Source: Sipunculus nudus
Taxonomy: Eukaryota; Annelida; Sipuncula; Golfingiida; Sipunculidae
Reading direction: 5' to 3'
Assembly: GCA_026874595.1 (NCBI GenBank)
Contig: CM049313.1
Span: 62,498,659 to 62,562,658, forward strand
DNA: 64,000 bases
Part shown: positions 1 through 10,340 of the stretch, in pieces
How positions within the stretch are numbered: position 1 is the first letter of the stretch
How the letters are laid out: every line of letters begins with the position of its first letter
The notes under the pieces: generated by a model
Databases searched by the model: none
Told to the model about the DNA's origin: nothing
Seen by the model: only the letters and a program-made list of their open reading frames with translations
Program-made: the position numbers and the translations under genes

Positions 1-124
1 GCATTCCCCTTAAAAGTTGTAGTGCATTGAAATTTGTATAAAAACAATATATAGGTCAGCTGACTGTAAGTAATCTGAGATACAGTGATCACCCTTTGTT
101 CGTCGTTTCTCCGGCCGTCCGTTA

Positions 125-680
125 ACAGGGCACAAGTAATAACCGTTAGACCTTCTAACTGTACATCCAGGGAGGTCCTATAGGTAAATCTCCCTGGAAA
201 CCTGATGTAAGGTCGTGATGACCTATATCTGCACCTACGGGCCGAAAACCATGAATTTGAGCACCAAGACAGTCAGGCGGGGCATAAATTGTATAAATTA
301 GGCATAGATTCCTCAACGTATCTTTCAAGGAGGTCTTCGGCAAATGTCCGTGGAAACATGAAATTAGGTCACTGTGACCCCTATTCTGCGAGCTATAGGA
401 AAAAAATGTATTTTGAGCACTCTAAATATAAGATGGGCACAAATCGTTTCTGTTAGGCATAGAATCTTCTTACGCAACATCCCTGTAGGTTCCGGAAAAA
501 AAATATTTCATAGGCAACTATTAGACTATATTTTGTGAGTTTTGGGCCAAAAATATGAATCTGAGCACCCAGACAGACAGGGTACATATTGTATCCATTT
601 TGCTTGGAACCTTCTATTGTAAAATCCATTAAAGTCCTTGATTAGTCTCCTTTGCATCTTGATATAAGGTCGCTTAATTT
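125..680. repeat. Diverged tandem units of about 150 bp
   Basis: Four degenerate units begin near 129, 280, 435 and 581. Each opens with a GGGCACAAATTGTA-like segment followed by an ATAGAATCTTC-like segment and then a GGAAACCTGAAATTAGGTC-like segment. The same core recurs in the 337 bp units to the right, so this looks like an older, shorter-register part of the same array. No coding potential was seen. Confidence 0.6.
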
Positions 681-796
681 TTGTCATGCACAGGTGCGTA
701 GCAAGCATAAATAGAAGGGGGGAGGGGGGTGCCGGGTGGGGTAGGGGGTCGTGCTCGGGCCGGGCTTGGGGATACAGCATATCAACTGGCAAAGGA

Positions 797-800
<4 letters not shown>

Positions 801-859
<59 letters not shown>
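801..859. repeat. (TA)n microsatellite
   Basis: Almost pure AT dinucleotide run. The ORFs that cross it are low-complexity artefacts. Confidence 0.95.
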
Positions 860-949
860 CCCCCCAGAATAGTAAAATATTTCATACAAAAACTTCAATA
901 TCTCATTAACTACATCCCTGATGGTCATGATTTTTGGAACACATATTGA

Positions 950-3900
950 TCATGGGATGTTCCATCAATTCCTGCAGACTGGTGGCGCCGCCTGTATTTT
1001 TAGATTTTTTTACGAATAGTTTTCTCTATTTTTGAGACCTTTAAAAATATGAACATCTGTTAACAGGGCACAAATCGTACAGACTGGACCTAGACTCTTC
1101 ATTCTTGACACAGTGAGAGACCTATGAAAAGCCTCCATGGAAACCTGAAATTAGGTCTCTGTTGTCCATATCTTTTGTGCTATGGGGCCCCAAAATACCC
1201 CCGAAAATAGACAAAAATTTCATACAAAAACTTCAATATCTCATTAACTACATCACTGATGGTCATGATTTTTGCCATACATATTGATCATGGAGTGTTC
1301 CATCAGTTTCTGCAGACTGGTGGCACCACCTGTATCTTCAATTCTTTACGAATTGTTTTCAATATTTTTGAGACCTTTAAAAATGTGAACATCTGTTAAC
1401 AGGGCCCAAATCGTGAAGACTGGACCTTTAATCTTCATTCTTGACACATTAAGAAACCTATGAAATGTCTCCATGGAAACCTGAAACTAGGTCTCTGTTA
1501 CCCATATCCTTCGAGCTATGGGGCTCCCAATTACCCCCCCCCCCCAGAATAATGAAAAATTTGATACAAACAAACTGTAACATCTCAATAACTACAACAC
1601 TGATGGTCTTGATTTGCGGCATACATATTGATCATGAGATGTTGCATCAGTTTCTGCAGACTGGTGGCGCCACCTGTATTTTTCGATTCTTTATGAATTG
1701 TTTTCTCTGTTTTTGAGGTCTTTAAAAATGTGAACATCTGTTAACAGGGCACAAATCGTAAAGCCTGGACCTAGAATCTTCATTCTTGACACATTGAGAG
1801 ACCTATGATAAGTCTCCATGGAAACCTGAAATAAGGTCTCTATTTCCCATATCCTTTGAGCTGTGGGGCTCCCAATTACCCCCACTGTCTCCATGGAAAC
1901 CTGAAATTAGGTCTCTGTTACCCATATCCTTTGTGCTATGGCACTCCAAAGTACAGCTCAGAATAATGGAAAATTTGATACAAAACTGAAGTATCTGAAC
2001 AACTAATGCAGAGATCACCATAATTGTTTGCATGGATATTGTTCATGGAGTGTTTCATCAGTTTCTGCAGACTGGTGGCACCACCTCTATTTGTTCAGCA
2101 TTTTTTACGTATTTTTTTCTCTATTTTTGGGTCCTTTTAAAGATATGAACATCTGTTAACAGGGCCCAAATCATAACAACTTGACCTAGAATCTTCATTC
2201 TTGACACACAGGGAGACCTATGAAAAGTCTCTATGGAAACCTGAAATTAGGTCTCTGTTACCCATATCCTTTAAGCTGTATGGCTCCAAATACCCCCCAT
2301 AATAATGAAAAATTTGATACAAAAACTGCAGTATCTCAATAACTACAACACTGATGGTCATGATTTTTGGCATACATATTGATCACTAGGTGTTCCATCA
2401 GTTTCTGCAGACTGGGTGTGCCACCTCTATTTTTTTTTAAATTTTAACGAATTTTTTTCTCTATTTTTGAGACCTTTAAAGAATAGGTTATCTGTCAACA
2501 GGGTACAAATCATAACAACTGGACCTAGAATCTTCATTATTGTCACGCAAGGAGGCCCATGAAAAGTGTCTGTGGAAACCTGAAATTAGGTCTCTGTTTC
2601 CCATATCCTTCAAGCTATAGGTCTCCGAAGTATCCCTCAGAATAATGGACAATTTGATACATAAGCTGAAGTATCTAAACAACTAATGCAGAGATCACCA
2701 TGATTCTTTGCATGCATATTGATTATGATGTGTTTCATCAGTTTCTGGAGACTGGTGGTGCCAACTATATTTTATTCAATTTTTCGAATTTTTTCCTCTA
2801 TTTTTTTACCTTTAAGGATGCTGCCATCTGTTAACGTGGCACAAATTGTAACAACTGGACCTGGAATCTTCATTCTTGTCATGCAAGGAGGCCCATGAAA
2901 AGTGTCTGTGGAAACCTGAAATTAGGTCTCTGTTACCCGTATCCTTTAAGCTATAGGACTCCGAAGTATCCCTCAGAATAATGGAAAATTTGATACAAAT
3001 GCTGAGGTATCTGAACAACTAATGCAGAGATCACCATGATTCATTGCATGCATATTGGCCATTAAGTCTTTTTATTAGTTTCTGCAGACTGGTTGAGCCA
3101 CCTGTATTTTTTACGTATTTTTTTCTCTATTTTTGGGTCCTTTTAAAGATATGAACATCTGTTAACAGGGCCCAAATCATAACAACTTGACCTAGAATCT
3201 TCATTCTTGACACACAGGGAGACCTATGAAAAGTCTCTATGGAAACCTGAAATTAGGCCTCTGTTACCCATATCCTTTAAGCTGTATGGCTCCAAATACC
3301 CCCCATTATAATGAAAAATTTGATACAAAAACTGCAGTATCTCAATAACTACAACACTGATGGTCATGATTTTTGGCATACATATTGATCACTAGGTGTT
3401 CCATCAGTTTCTGCAGACTGGGTGTGCCACCTCTATTTTTTTTTAAATTTTAACGAATTTTTTTCTCTATTTTTGAGACCTTTAAAGAATAGGTTATCTG
3501 TCAACAGGGTACAAATCATAACAACTGGACCTAGAATCTTCATTATTGTCACGCAAGGAGGCCCATGAAAAGTGTCTGTGGAAACCTGAAATTAGGTCTC
3601 TGTTTCCCATATCCTTCAAGCTATAGGTCTCCGAAGTATCCCTCAGAATAATGGACAATTTGATACATAAGCTGAAGTATCTAAACAACTAATGCAGAGA
3701 TCACCATGATTCTTTGCATGCATATTGATTATGATGTGTTTCATCAGTTTCTGGAGACTGGTGGTGCCAACTATATTTTATTCAATTTTTCGAATTTTTT
3801 CCTCTATTTTTTTACCTTTAAGGATGCTGCCATCTGTTAACGTGGCACAAATTGTAACAACTGGACCTGGAATCTTCATTCTTGTCATGCAAGGAGGCCC

Positions 3901-4615
3901 ATGAAAAGTGTCTGTGGAAACCTGAAATTAGGTCTCTGTTACCCGTATCCTTTAAGCTATAGGACTCCGAAGTATCCCTCAGAATAATGGAAAATTTGAT
4001 ACAAATGCTGAGGTATCTGAACAACTAATGCAGAGATCACCATGATTCATTGCATGCATATTGGCCATTAAGTCTTTTTATTAGTTTCTGCAGACTGGTT
4101 GAGCCACCTGTATTTTTTACGTATTTTTTTCTCTATTTTTGGGTCCTTTTAAAGATATGAACATCTGTTAACAGGGCCCAAATCATAACAACTTGACCTA
4201 GAATCTTCATTCTTGACACACAGGGAGACCTATGAAAAGTCTCTATGGAAACCTGAAATTAGGCCTCTGTTACCCATATCCTTTAAGCTGTATGGCTCCA
4301 AATACCCCCCATAATAATGAAAAATTTGATACAAAAACTGCAGTATCTCAATAACTACAACACTGATGGTCATGATTTTTGGCATACATATTGATCACTA
4401 GGTGTTCCATCAGTTTCTGCAGACTGGGTGTGCCACCTCTATTTTTTTTAAATTTTAACGAATTTTTTTCTCTATTTTTGAGACCTTTAAAGAATAGGTT
4501 ATCTGTCAACAGGGTACAAATCATAACAACTGGCCATTAAGTCTTTTTATTAGTTTCTGCAGACTGGTTGAGCCACCTGTAATTTTTACGTATTTTTTTC
4601 TCTATTTTTGAGATA
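950..4615. repeat. Satellite array of about 337 bp monomers
   Basis: The landmark CATCTGTTAACAGGGC or a close variant recurs near 1053, 1391, 1737, 2151, 2488, 2826, 3157, 3494, 3831, 4163 and 4500, mostly 331-346 bp apart. Each monomer then carries ATCTTCATTCTTGACAC, GGAAACCTGAAATTAGGTC, TTTGATACAAAAACT, TTTCTGCAGACTGGTGGC and TTTTTTCTCTATTTTTG. The short ORFs inside are by-products of periodicity. The array lies in the presumed first intron of transporter gene C, or left of it. Confidence 0.9.
2102..4113. repeat. 1006 bp higher-order tandem duplication (two full copies)
   Basis: Bases 2102-3107 are repeated almost exactly as 3108-4113, with a partial third copy from 4114 to about 4530. Each 1006 bp unit holds three ~335 bp monomers that differ from one another more than the two copies do. 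Minus-strand ORFs at 2488 and 2812 recur as identical peptides at 3494 and 3818. This marks recent unequal exchange, or an assembly duplication. Confidence 0.9.
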
Positions 4616-6177
4616 TATAAATACAGACACAATCTTGGCCTGTTGGTTAATCTGTTTGATGCTTCAGTTGAATGGGTAAATACTACCATTCAGATGATAA
4701 AATTTCCCTTTTGCGAATCTCTTCCCATTCAGCTGAGCGTCATGACCCATGGGTCACTTGTTTTTAATTGTGGCCATTCATGTTTAAAAATTACCAACTA
4801 ACTCACAAAATGAAAACATATGATGTCCGTTTAACTTACATATCTTTGTTCGAAAGAAGGATATTTTAGTTAGTTTGGAAAGTTTAAAAAATGTTAAATT
4901 AGGAACCTCATTAACAAATTGACTGTTAAACTTGCATAAAACTGAAATATTGCACATTTTTGTCACCTTTCTTGCTCATCTTGTGTAATCATATTCTCCA
5001 TTAACATGTGGAGCAAATGATAAAAGAATCCATACATTAATCATGAAGAACATAAGAATCTATACTATAACTTGACCTTGGAAAGTGCAATTTACATTTT
5101 CTTTGAACGATGACCAGGGAATAGGTATATAGAATGAACTTCGTATCTGTTAAGTCAGAGAAATTAAGTCAGAGTTAAAACTTTCTCTTTCATATTTATG
5201 AATCTTAATATAATTCTTAATTATTTTTCAAATCTTTAAGTTATGATCACTACAAAGTTATTGGTGGGGCATGTACAGAAGATAGATTTATCTAAAAAGA
5301 AGAAGCATATCAAGTAAGCAATGCATGGATTAATTATTGAAAATTAAATTTTTGTATTAACTCTTAAAGGAAAAAAAATATTATGCAGTAATCTGTTAGT
5401 GGCATTTTAATGAGTGGCTTGGGCAAATTCAGATTCAGTTCAGATTTCGAATTGTATAACAGAAACATATGTGAAAATTACATATACTATTTTTATTTTT
5501 TGAACCTATGGTAAATTTTAGTGCAGCGACTACTGAGACTCAGATGAGTCTGGTTAACAAGGTGTTTACAATCATGTTTTTGATGGACACAGACAAGCCA
5601 ACCAGGTCCTTAATGAAAACTGTCTAGCATAAGCAAGTTTGTTTATAACATTATACAGTTCGTCTTTTAATCAAAGGTTTAAGCTTTGTTAAGCCAAATT
5701 GCCTTGCCAATAGAAAGTAGCAAAATAATCCTAGGAGTTGTTGTACGAACTTTTATAGCATGACGCGATATTGTCGACCGCCAGAATATGCCTGTAGCTT
5801 AAAAGTAAGTTAACCCTGTCTCCCTTAACCAGTAACTGTTTTACAGGGCCTGATCAAGATCGCGTTGTTTACAGGAAATCCTTTAATAATTGATTTATAT
5901 CTATTTTATATTAACATATAATTGCGTGATAAAGATGTGAACGACGTTTCGTGAATAAATACTTACAAACTAGTAAAAGCGGTACAACACATCATCTGCT
6001 CATACATAGTTATGAAAGTAGTTTATTTTTGTGTGTAAGTAAAAGTGGTGTCTAGTAAATCATTTGGGTTCTAGTATTTATTTTTCATGCTTGACCCTAC
6101 TGTCCGGTAGAAAACAAATATGCCAATTTCGAGCCCTGTTCCAGTACATGTGTTCTCTAATGGTAATTAATTCTTAC
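4616..6177. other. Non-coding stretch, probably intron 1 of transporter C
   Basis: AT-rich, apparently single-copy sequence between the satellite and the donor of the gene C first exon. No exon matching exon 2 of genes A and B (large cysteine-bearing loop) was found on the minus strand here. Confidence 0.5.
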
Positions 6178-6304
6178 CTTCAAAGACGATTGCAAATCCT
6201 TGCCACATAGACGGGATGGCGTAAAGGGTGCAAAGGGCTACATAAGTGGTCATTTGCCAGAGGCCATTTCCTCCGAGGAATATGAGTGCCTCCTCTGCGC
6301 CCAT
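6178..6304 (-). CDS. First coding exon of a third SLC22-like transporter (gene C, partial)
   Basis: The exon starts with ATG at 6304 and ends at a GTAAGA donor (6177-6172). It is 127 bp, exactly the length of exon 1 of genes A and B, and leaves the same phase (one base over). It encodes MGAEEALIFLGG, then a hydrophobic first membrane helix with WQGFAIVFEG at the end, closely matching MGAEEALVYLGG and WQAFAIVFEG in A. The helix would be TM1 of a 12-helix organic cation transporter. Exons 2-11 were not found to the left (1-6177), so they lie outside the window or were lost. Intact frame, start and donor argue for a live gene; absence of the rest leaves an orphan exon possible. Confidence 0.75.
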
Positions 6305-7260
6305 TTTGACCGAATACTGTCGTAATCTCGACGACAAACGTTTGGAATGATTAGGCCTACCACCGTCGTTCTCTGTGCAAATACACAGACTGGATTCAGT
6401 ATTGCTTTGTAAGGAATGCTGCTTATCAGACCATGCAGTTATATGCATGTATGTCAATGCTTATATATAGCAGGCCAGCACCTACTCAAGGGACCATCTG
6501 TTATAGGTCTTAATGTAGTCTCCTTAATCACGTGTTGAAGTATTATAGTTAAAATGAAAGGTTGAGCGCCAGAGCATACATACAATAATAAAAGGTTATT
6601 AACAACTTATATCTGAGGACAAGTGCTTTTTAAAGGCCGGACAGGGGAATAGAATTAGGTCTGCTTCCGGACCTTAAGGTACCTGGACTCGAACAAGTTG
6701 TTTAATATTTTTCATAATTTTTCCTATAAAATATGAATAACTATGTGACAACCTTCCAAAGTGAATACATTTTCAAGTTATGAAAAGTGTCTTTCTTGTG
6801 CATAGTTTTAATATCGGCAAAATAAACATGCATTAACACAGCTTCTTTAAAAGCATGTCCATAAACTCGGCTGCGTGTAAAATGTGGTTCAAGCATTCAC
6901 AAACTGTGTCGTTCCAGTCTAGGCCATCTCCGACCATTTGTGACTGGCTCAAGTGCCTGCATGTTGTCTTGTCACGTGGCCTTTGAAAGCTTCTCTTTTT
7001 GTTTTTCCAGTTTAATCTTTGTTATTCTCACGATCTTCATATAGTCATTTACCAATAACTTTGAAAAAAAAATAGTATGTCAATAAGCGTTATGTTAGCC
7101 GGCTCACCCGGCACGCAAGAAATCTTGTACTCTGACCTTACATGTAACAAGGGCTCAGAAATAATTGGTCACAGGTCAAAACCTCACACTTAAAAATGCA
7201 CTTCAGCGCTATTTATGCGTCTGAAGTACAAAAGGAGTCTTTTTCATCTGTGTCAAATGA
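6305..7260. other. Upstream region of gene C, no gene seen
   Basis: Presumed 5' flank of the third transporter. No coding exon, RNA gene or clear repeat could be supported. Ordinary AT-rich intergenic sequence. Confidence 0.4.
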
Positions 7261-7280
7261 ACCACCATAAATCATGAAAT

Positions 7281-7379
7281 GAATATTCATCATAGGTATA
7301 CATATATTATTGGTGATAGTTTTTATATATGAATATTCATCATAGTTATACATATATTATTGGTGATAGTTTTTATATA
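7281..7379. repeat. Two-copy tandem repeat of about 50 bp
   Basis: GAATATTCATCATAG followed by TATACATATATTATTGGTG occurs twice, 50 bp apart, differing by about one base. Confidence 0.9.
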
Positions 7380-7494
7380 GCTTGCCTCTGGGACAACGTT
7401 GGAGCCAGTTACCAGATTATGAAAGAATATTTAATCTTTCCTACAGTTTAAAAGATAAGTTTAATAGGTTTCCTACAGTTATAATGATAACTAG

Positions 7495-7800
7495 GAATCT
7501 GCATTCTAAGGAATGCAAGGCTCCGCCATGTTGGGGGTAGGGACTCCCTTTTGTGGGTGCTCCCAGCTCCGTGTTTGCATTCACTTATTCGGTCCATATT
7601 TCTAGGTGAATTCGTGCATAGTTGGCTCTACATTTGTAAATATTCCTTGATGACCTTCCTGAATCCGGATCATTTTCAGGATCCACACGACAATCTGATC
7701 GTTTATTCATTGGCCCATTCCCAAAATGCTTTGAAAGTTTCCTGAGATTCCGTTTATGATTCGTGAGAGTTATGTTGTGAACAAACATACAAACACACAC
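7495..7800 (+). repeat. Dispersed repeat family R1, copy 1
   Basis: Begins with the palindromic GCATTCTAAGGAATGC, then GGCTCCGCC, GTAGGGACTCCC, CATTCACTTATTCGG, AATATTCCTTGATG, TTGGCCCATTCC and ends GTTATGTTGTGAACAAAC next to a CA run. Related copies lie at 25545-25850 (minus), 57470-57700 (plus, partial) and 63660-64000 (minus). Non-coding; perhaps a MITE-like or other non-autonomous element. Confidence 0.65.
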
Positions 7801-8349
7801 ACACATACGACTGTACAATTGAATAAAGATTTTATTCCAGTACACTTGATTTAACGTCCGTTTCAGCGGTCGTGTGTTTTTTTTAAATTGATAGGCTTTC
7901 TGCAGATACTAAAGACTTTGCAAGGTATTTACAAGATGCGATTTGGTTTGCGAATTTATATACATATACTTTATATACTAAAGTCATGAATTGAACGGAT
8001 ACACACAGGTGGCAAGGGAATGAGCTGGGGTCTATTGATATTAATAAATACGGGGGGGGGGGGTGGTAATTCGCTTGGGTGAGGTCCTAGAAGCTGCAAC
8101 TATAAATATTTAAAATATCCGTCTCATAGCTGCTACCATATATCCCGTCTCAATAGCTGTTACTATATATTCCGTCTATATATATTTCGTTCAGCAAAAG
8201 GTGTTCATAGAAATTCTGTTAAACATTTGTATTTGAACCAAACACGCCCATTTGATTGCAGCCCTAGGAGTACGTTGTTGATTTCATTATCTGCCACAGA
8301 CGTATTTATTTCACTGAGGCATCCGGGCATCGACATATTTCTCCTTCTT

Positions 8350-8359
8350 TCTCTCTCTT

Positions 8360-8401
<42 letters not shown>
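8350..8401. repeat. (CT)n microsatellite
   Basis: Dinucleotide CT run of about 50 bp. Confidence 0.95.
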
Positions 8402-8403
<2 letters not shown>

Positions 8404-8966
8404 GCCTTTGTATTAAAAATAAAATCTTTATTGCAGAGTCAATTGTTAAATGTTAATACTTGTCATTTTCAGGGATGTGCATATCAAAATGTGACCAATG
8501 TTAGTCCCACAAAAAGGGCGCCCATTTTTTACGTTTTTTAGTCAATTTTTTTGAACAATTATATATGTCAAGAAATCAGCCCGGTTCTCCAGGCAATTAT
8601 TTATATAGGAACCACCACCATACCTTGCACAGAATGTGAGTAAAAAAATTAATTCAATATGTTTGTCTCTTTTGTACCGGTATATTTACTGAAGAGACAG
8701 GTCAACGGCACTTTTTGGCAGAAGCTGATTGGACGATTGGTAGGCCCCTACCACAAATATGATAAAATACATCGCCAGCTAAGATTTAGACGCCATCCTG
8801 CGCTGGAACGTTTAGAAGAGCATACATTTAGTAAGTTTGAATAAACATTTTTCATTATCTATCGACGAAGCTCACATACAATTTTACCATGGTAACACAC
8901 TTGACAGAAATACCAGCATTCCTTAATTATTGCCGTTTGCAGTGGTAGATACAGAAATTCGTGAAC

Positions 8967-8986
8967 GGGGGGGGGGGGGGGGGGGG
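8967..8986. repeat. Poly-G tract (20 G)
   Basis: Uninterrupted run of G. Similar tracts of about 9-21 G or C occur at 8052, 9402, 32790, 33030, 35384, 38750, 44540, 45911, 46059, 46119, 54925, 55012 and 56985. Confidence 0.95.
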
Positions 8987-9401
8987 TTTATACTAGATTA
9001 GCGGTTAATGGTATTAAGAAAATAAGTTCTTAAACTGTGCATGTTTTTATTGTTTCTAGGCCTTTATATATGTCCCTACATAGTATATTAGATATGCAAT
9101 ATCATATATATATCTACTATTATAATTATTACGTAATATATTTTAGCCTTTGAAAAATTGGCTGCTGTAATGACGAACAGACCACCTCTCTTGGTACAGT
9201 AATATTTGGGTGTTATCATAATTAATGGAGAAAATGACAGAGCTATTCATAATTATGCTCAATTTATAAACTACAAAAAAATAAACTGTGGGTAACTTAA
9301 TAATATTATTGGTAGGGAATAAAAGGGATATATGAAAAAATTACGAATAAAGAATAATTGAGAAAATAAATATATAAAATGAGAGATGTTACTGCTCAAC
9401 C

Positions 9402-9416
9402 GGGGGGGGGGGGGGG
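9402..9416. repeat. Poly-G tract followed by a GC-rich palindrome and GGATCCGCC
   Basis: Fifteen G, then CGGCGCGCCGCGG and TGGATCCGCCACTGG. A GGGGCGGATCCAGGA segment occurs near 35098, and GGGGATCCGGATC follows a poly-G run at 54940, so the tracts may mark ends of a repeat family. Confidence 0.6.
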
Positions 9417-9639
9417 CGGCGCGCCGCGGGTGCCCCCTCTGGATCCGCCACTGGTTTGGTGGGTCTGACAAGCACAAGCTATATTGGTGTAAATAGATCC
9501 TTACCGTGATTTAAATTTATGAAAATACTATAGTGACATCAGGGTCCGACCAATGTCTGGTATAAACAAACAGTCATCACTGCTGAGGGCCCAATCGCAC
9601 TAGATGAAGACCTTACGGCGACCACACTCTAAAAACTGA

Positions 9640-10340
9640 GGACATGTTTCACGTTTCTATTTAAAACACCATTCTGTCCCATTTTTCGAAACATGTTTCC
9701 AGCATGTTTCATGACTCACTGATGTTTCAACTGCGAAAACATGTTTTTAATCCTCTTGAAACATGTTTATATATATAACATGTTTCACACACACAGAAAA
9801 ATTCATGGACAGTAAGATAAAACATGTCTCTGTGTTACATGTTTTTATATGAAATATGTCGCATATAAGACATGTCTTAAGACATGTCTCATTTTTCATA
9901 AAACATGTAACTATTTAAAACGTTTGTTTAGCCTAAAACATGTAGTTGTCCTATTTTTCGAAACATGTTTTCTCCTAAGAAACATGTTTTATACTTAGAG
10001 TCAAACATGTCTCAGTGTTACATGTCTTTATATGAAATATGTCACATTAAAGACATGTTTTAAGACATTTTTCACTTTCAAAAAAACATTTAACTATTCA
10101 AAACGTCTGTTCAGCCTAAAACGTGTATTTGTCCCATTTTTCGAAACGTGTTTTCCAAAGAAACATGTTTTTAACTTAGAGTAAAACATGTCACTGTGTT
10201 TCATGTTTTTATATGAAATATGTTTCAAAAGAAAGTATCGTTTTCCTAGAAAAAAATAACATTTTGCCCATCGAAGGCATATTTGCATTTTAATCATGTC
10301 TCAAAAATGTCTACAAAATAAAACATGTTTTGAAAAATAT
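9640..10340. repeat. ACATGT-palindrome-rich degenerate tandem repeat (about 182 bp unit)
   Basis: The phrase TTATATGAAATATGT recurs near 9846, 10029 and 10209, and ATTTTTCGAAACATGTTT-like phrases recur near 9681, 9953 and 10136, giving a loose period of about 182 bp. Within 691 bp at least 13 sites fit RRRCATGYYY: 9640, 9689, 9737, 9759, 9820, 9868, 9880, 9961, 9980, 10003, 10051, 10161 and 10321. The pair at 9868-9889 is two perfect AGACATGTCT decamers, 2 bp apart. No protein is encoded. Confidence 0.75.

Noticed and set aside
2488-4024. Pairs of identical 64- and 68-residue minus-strand ORFs
   Set aside because: They arise from the 1006 bp satellite duplication and have no coding features.
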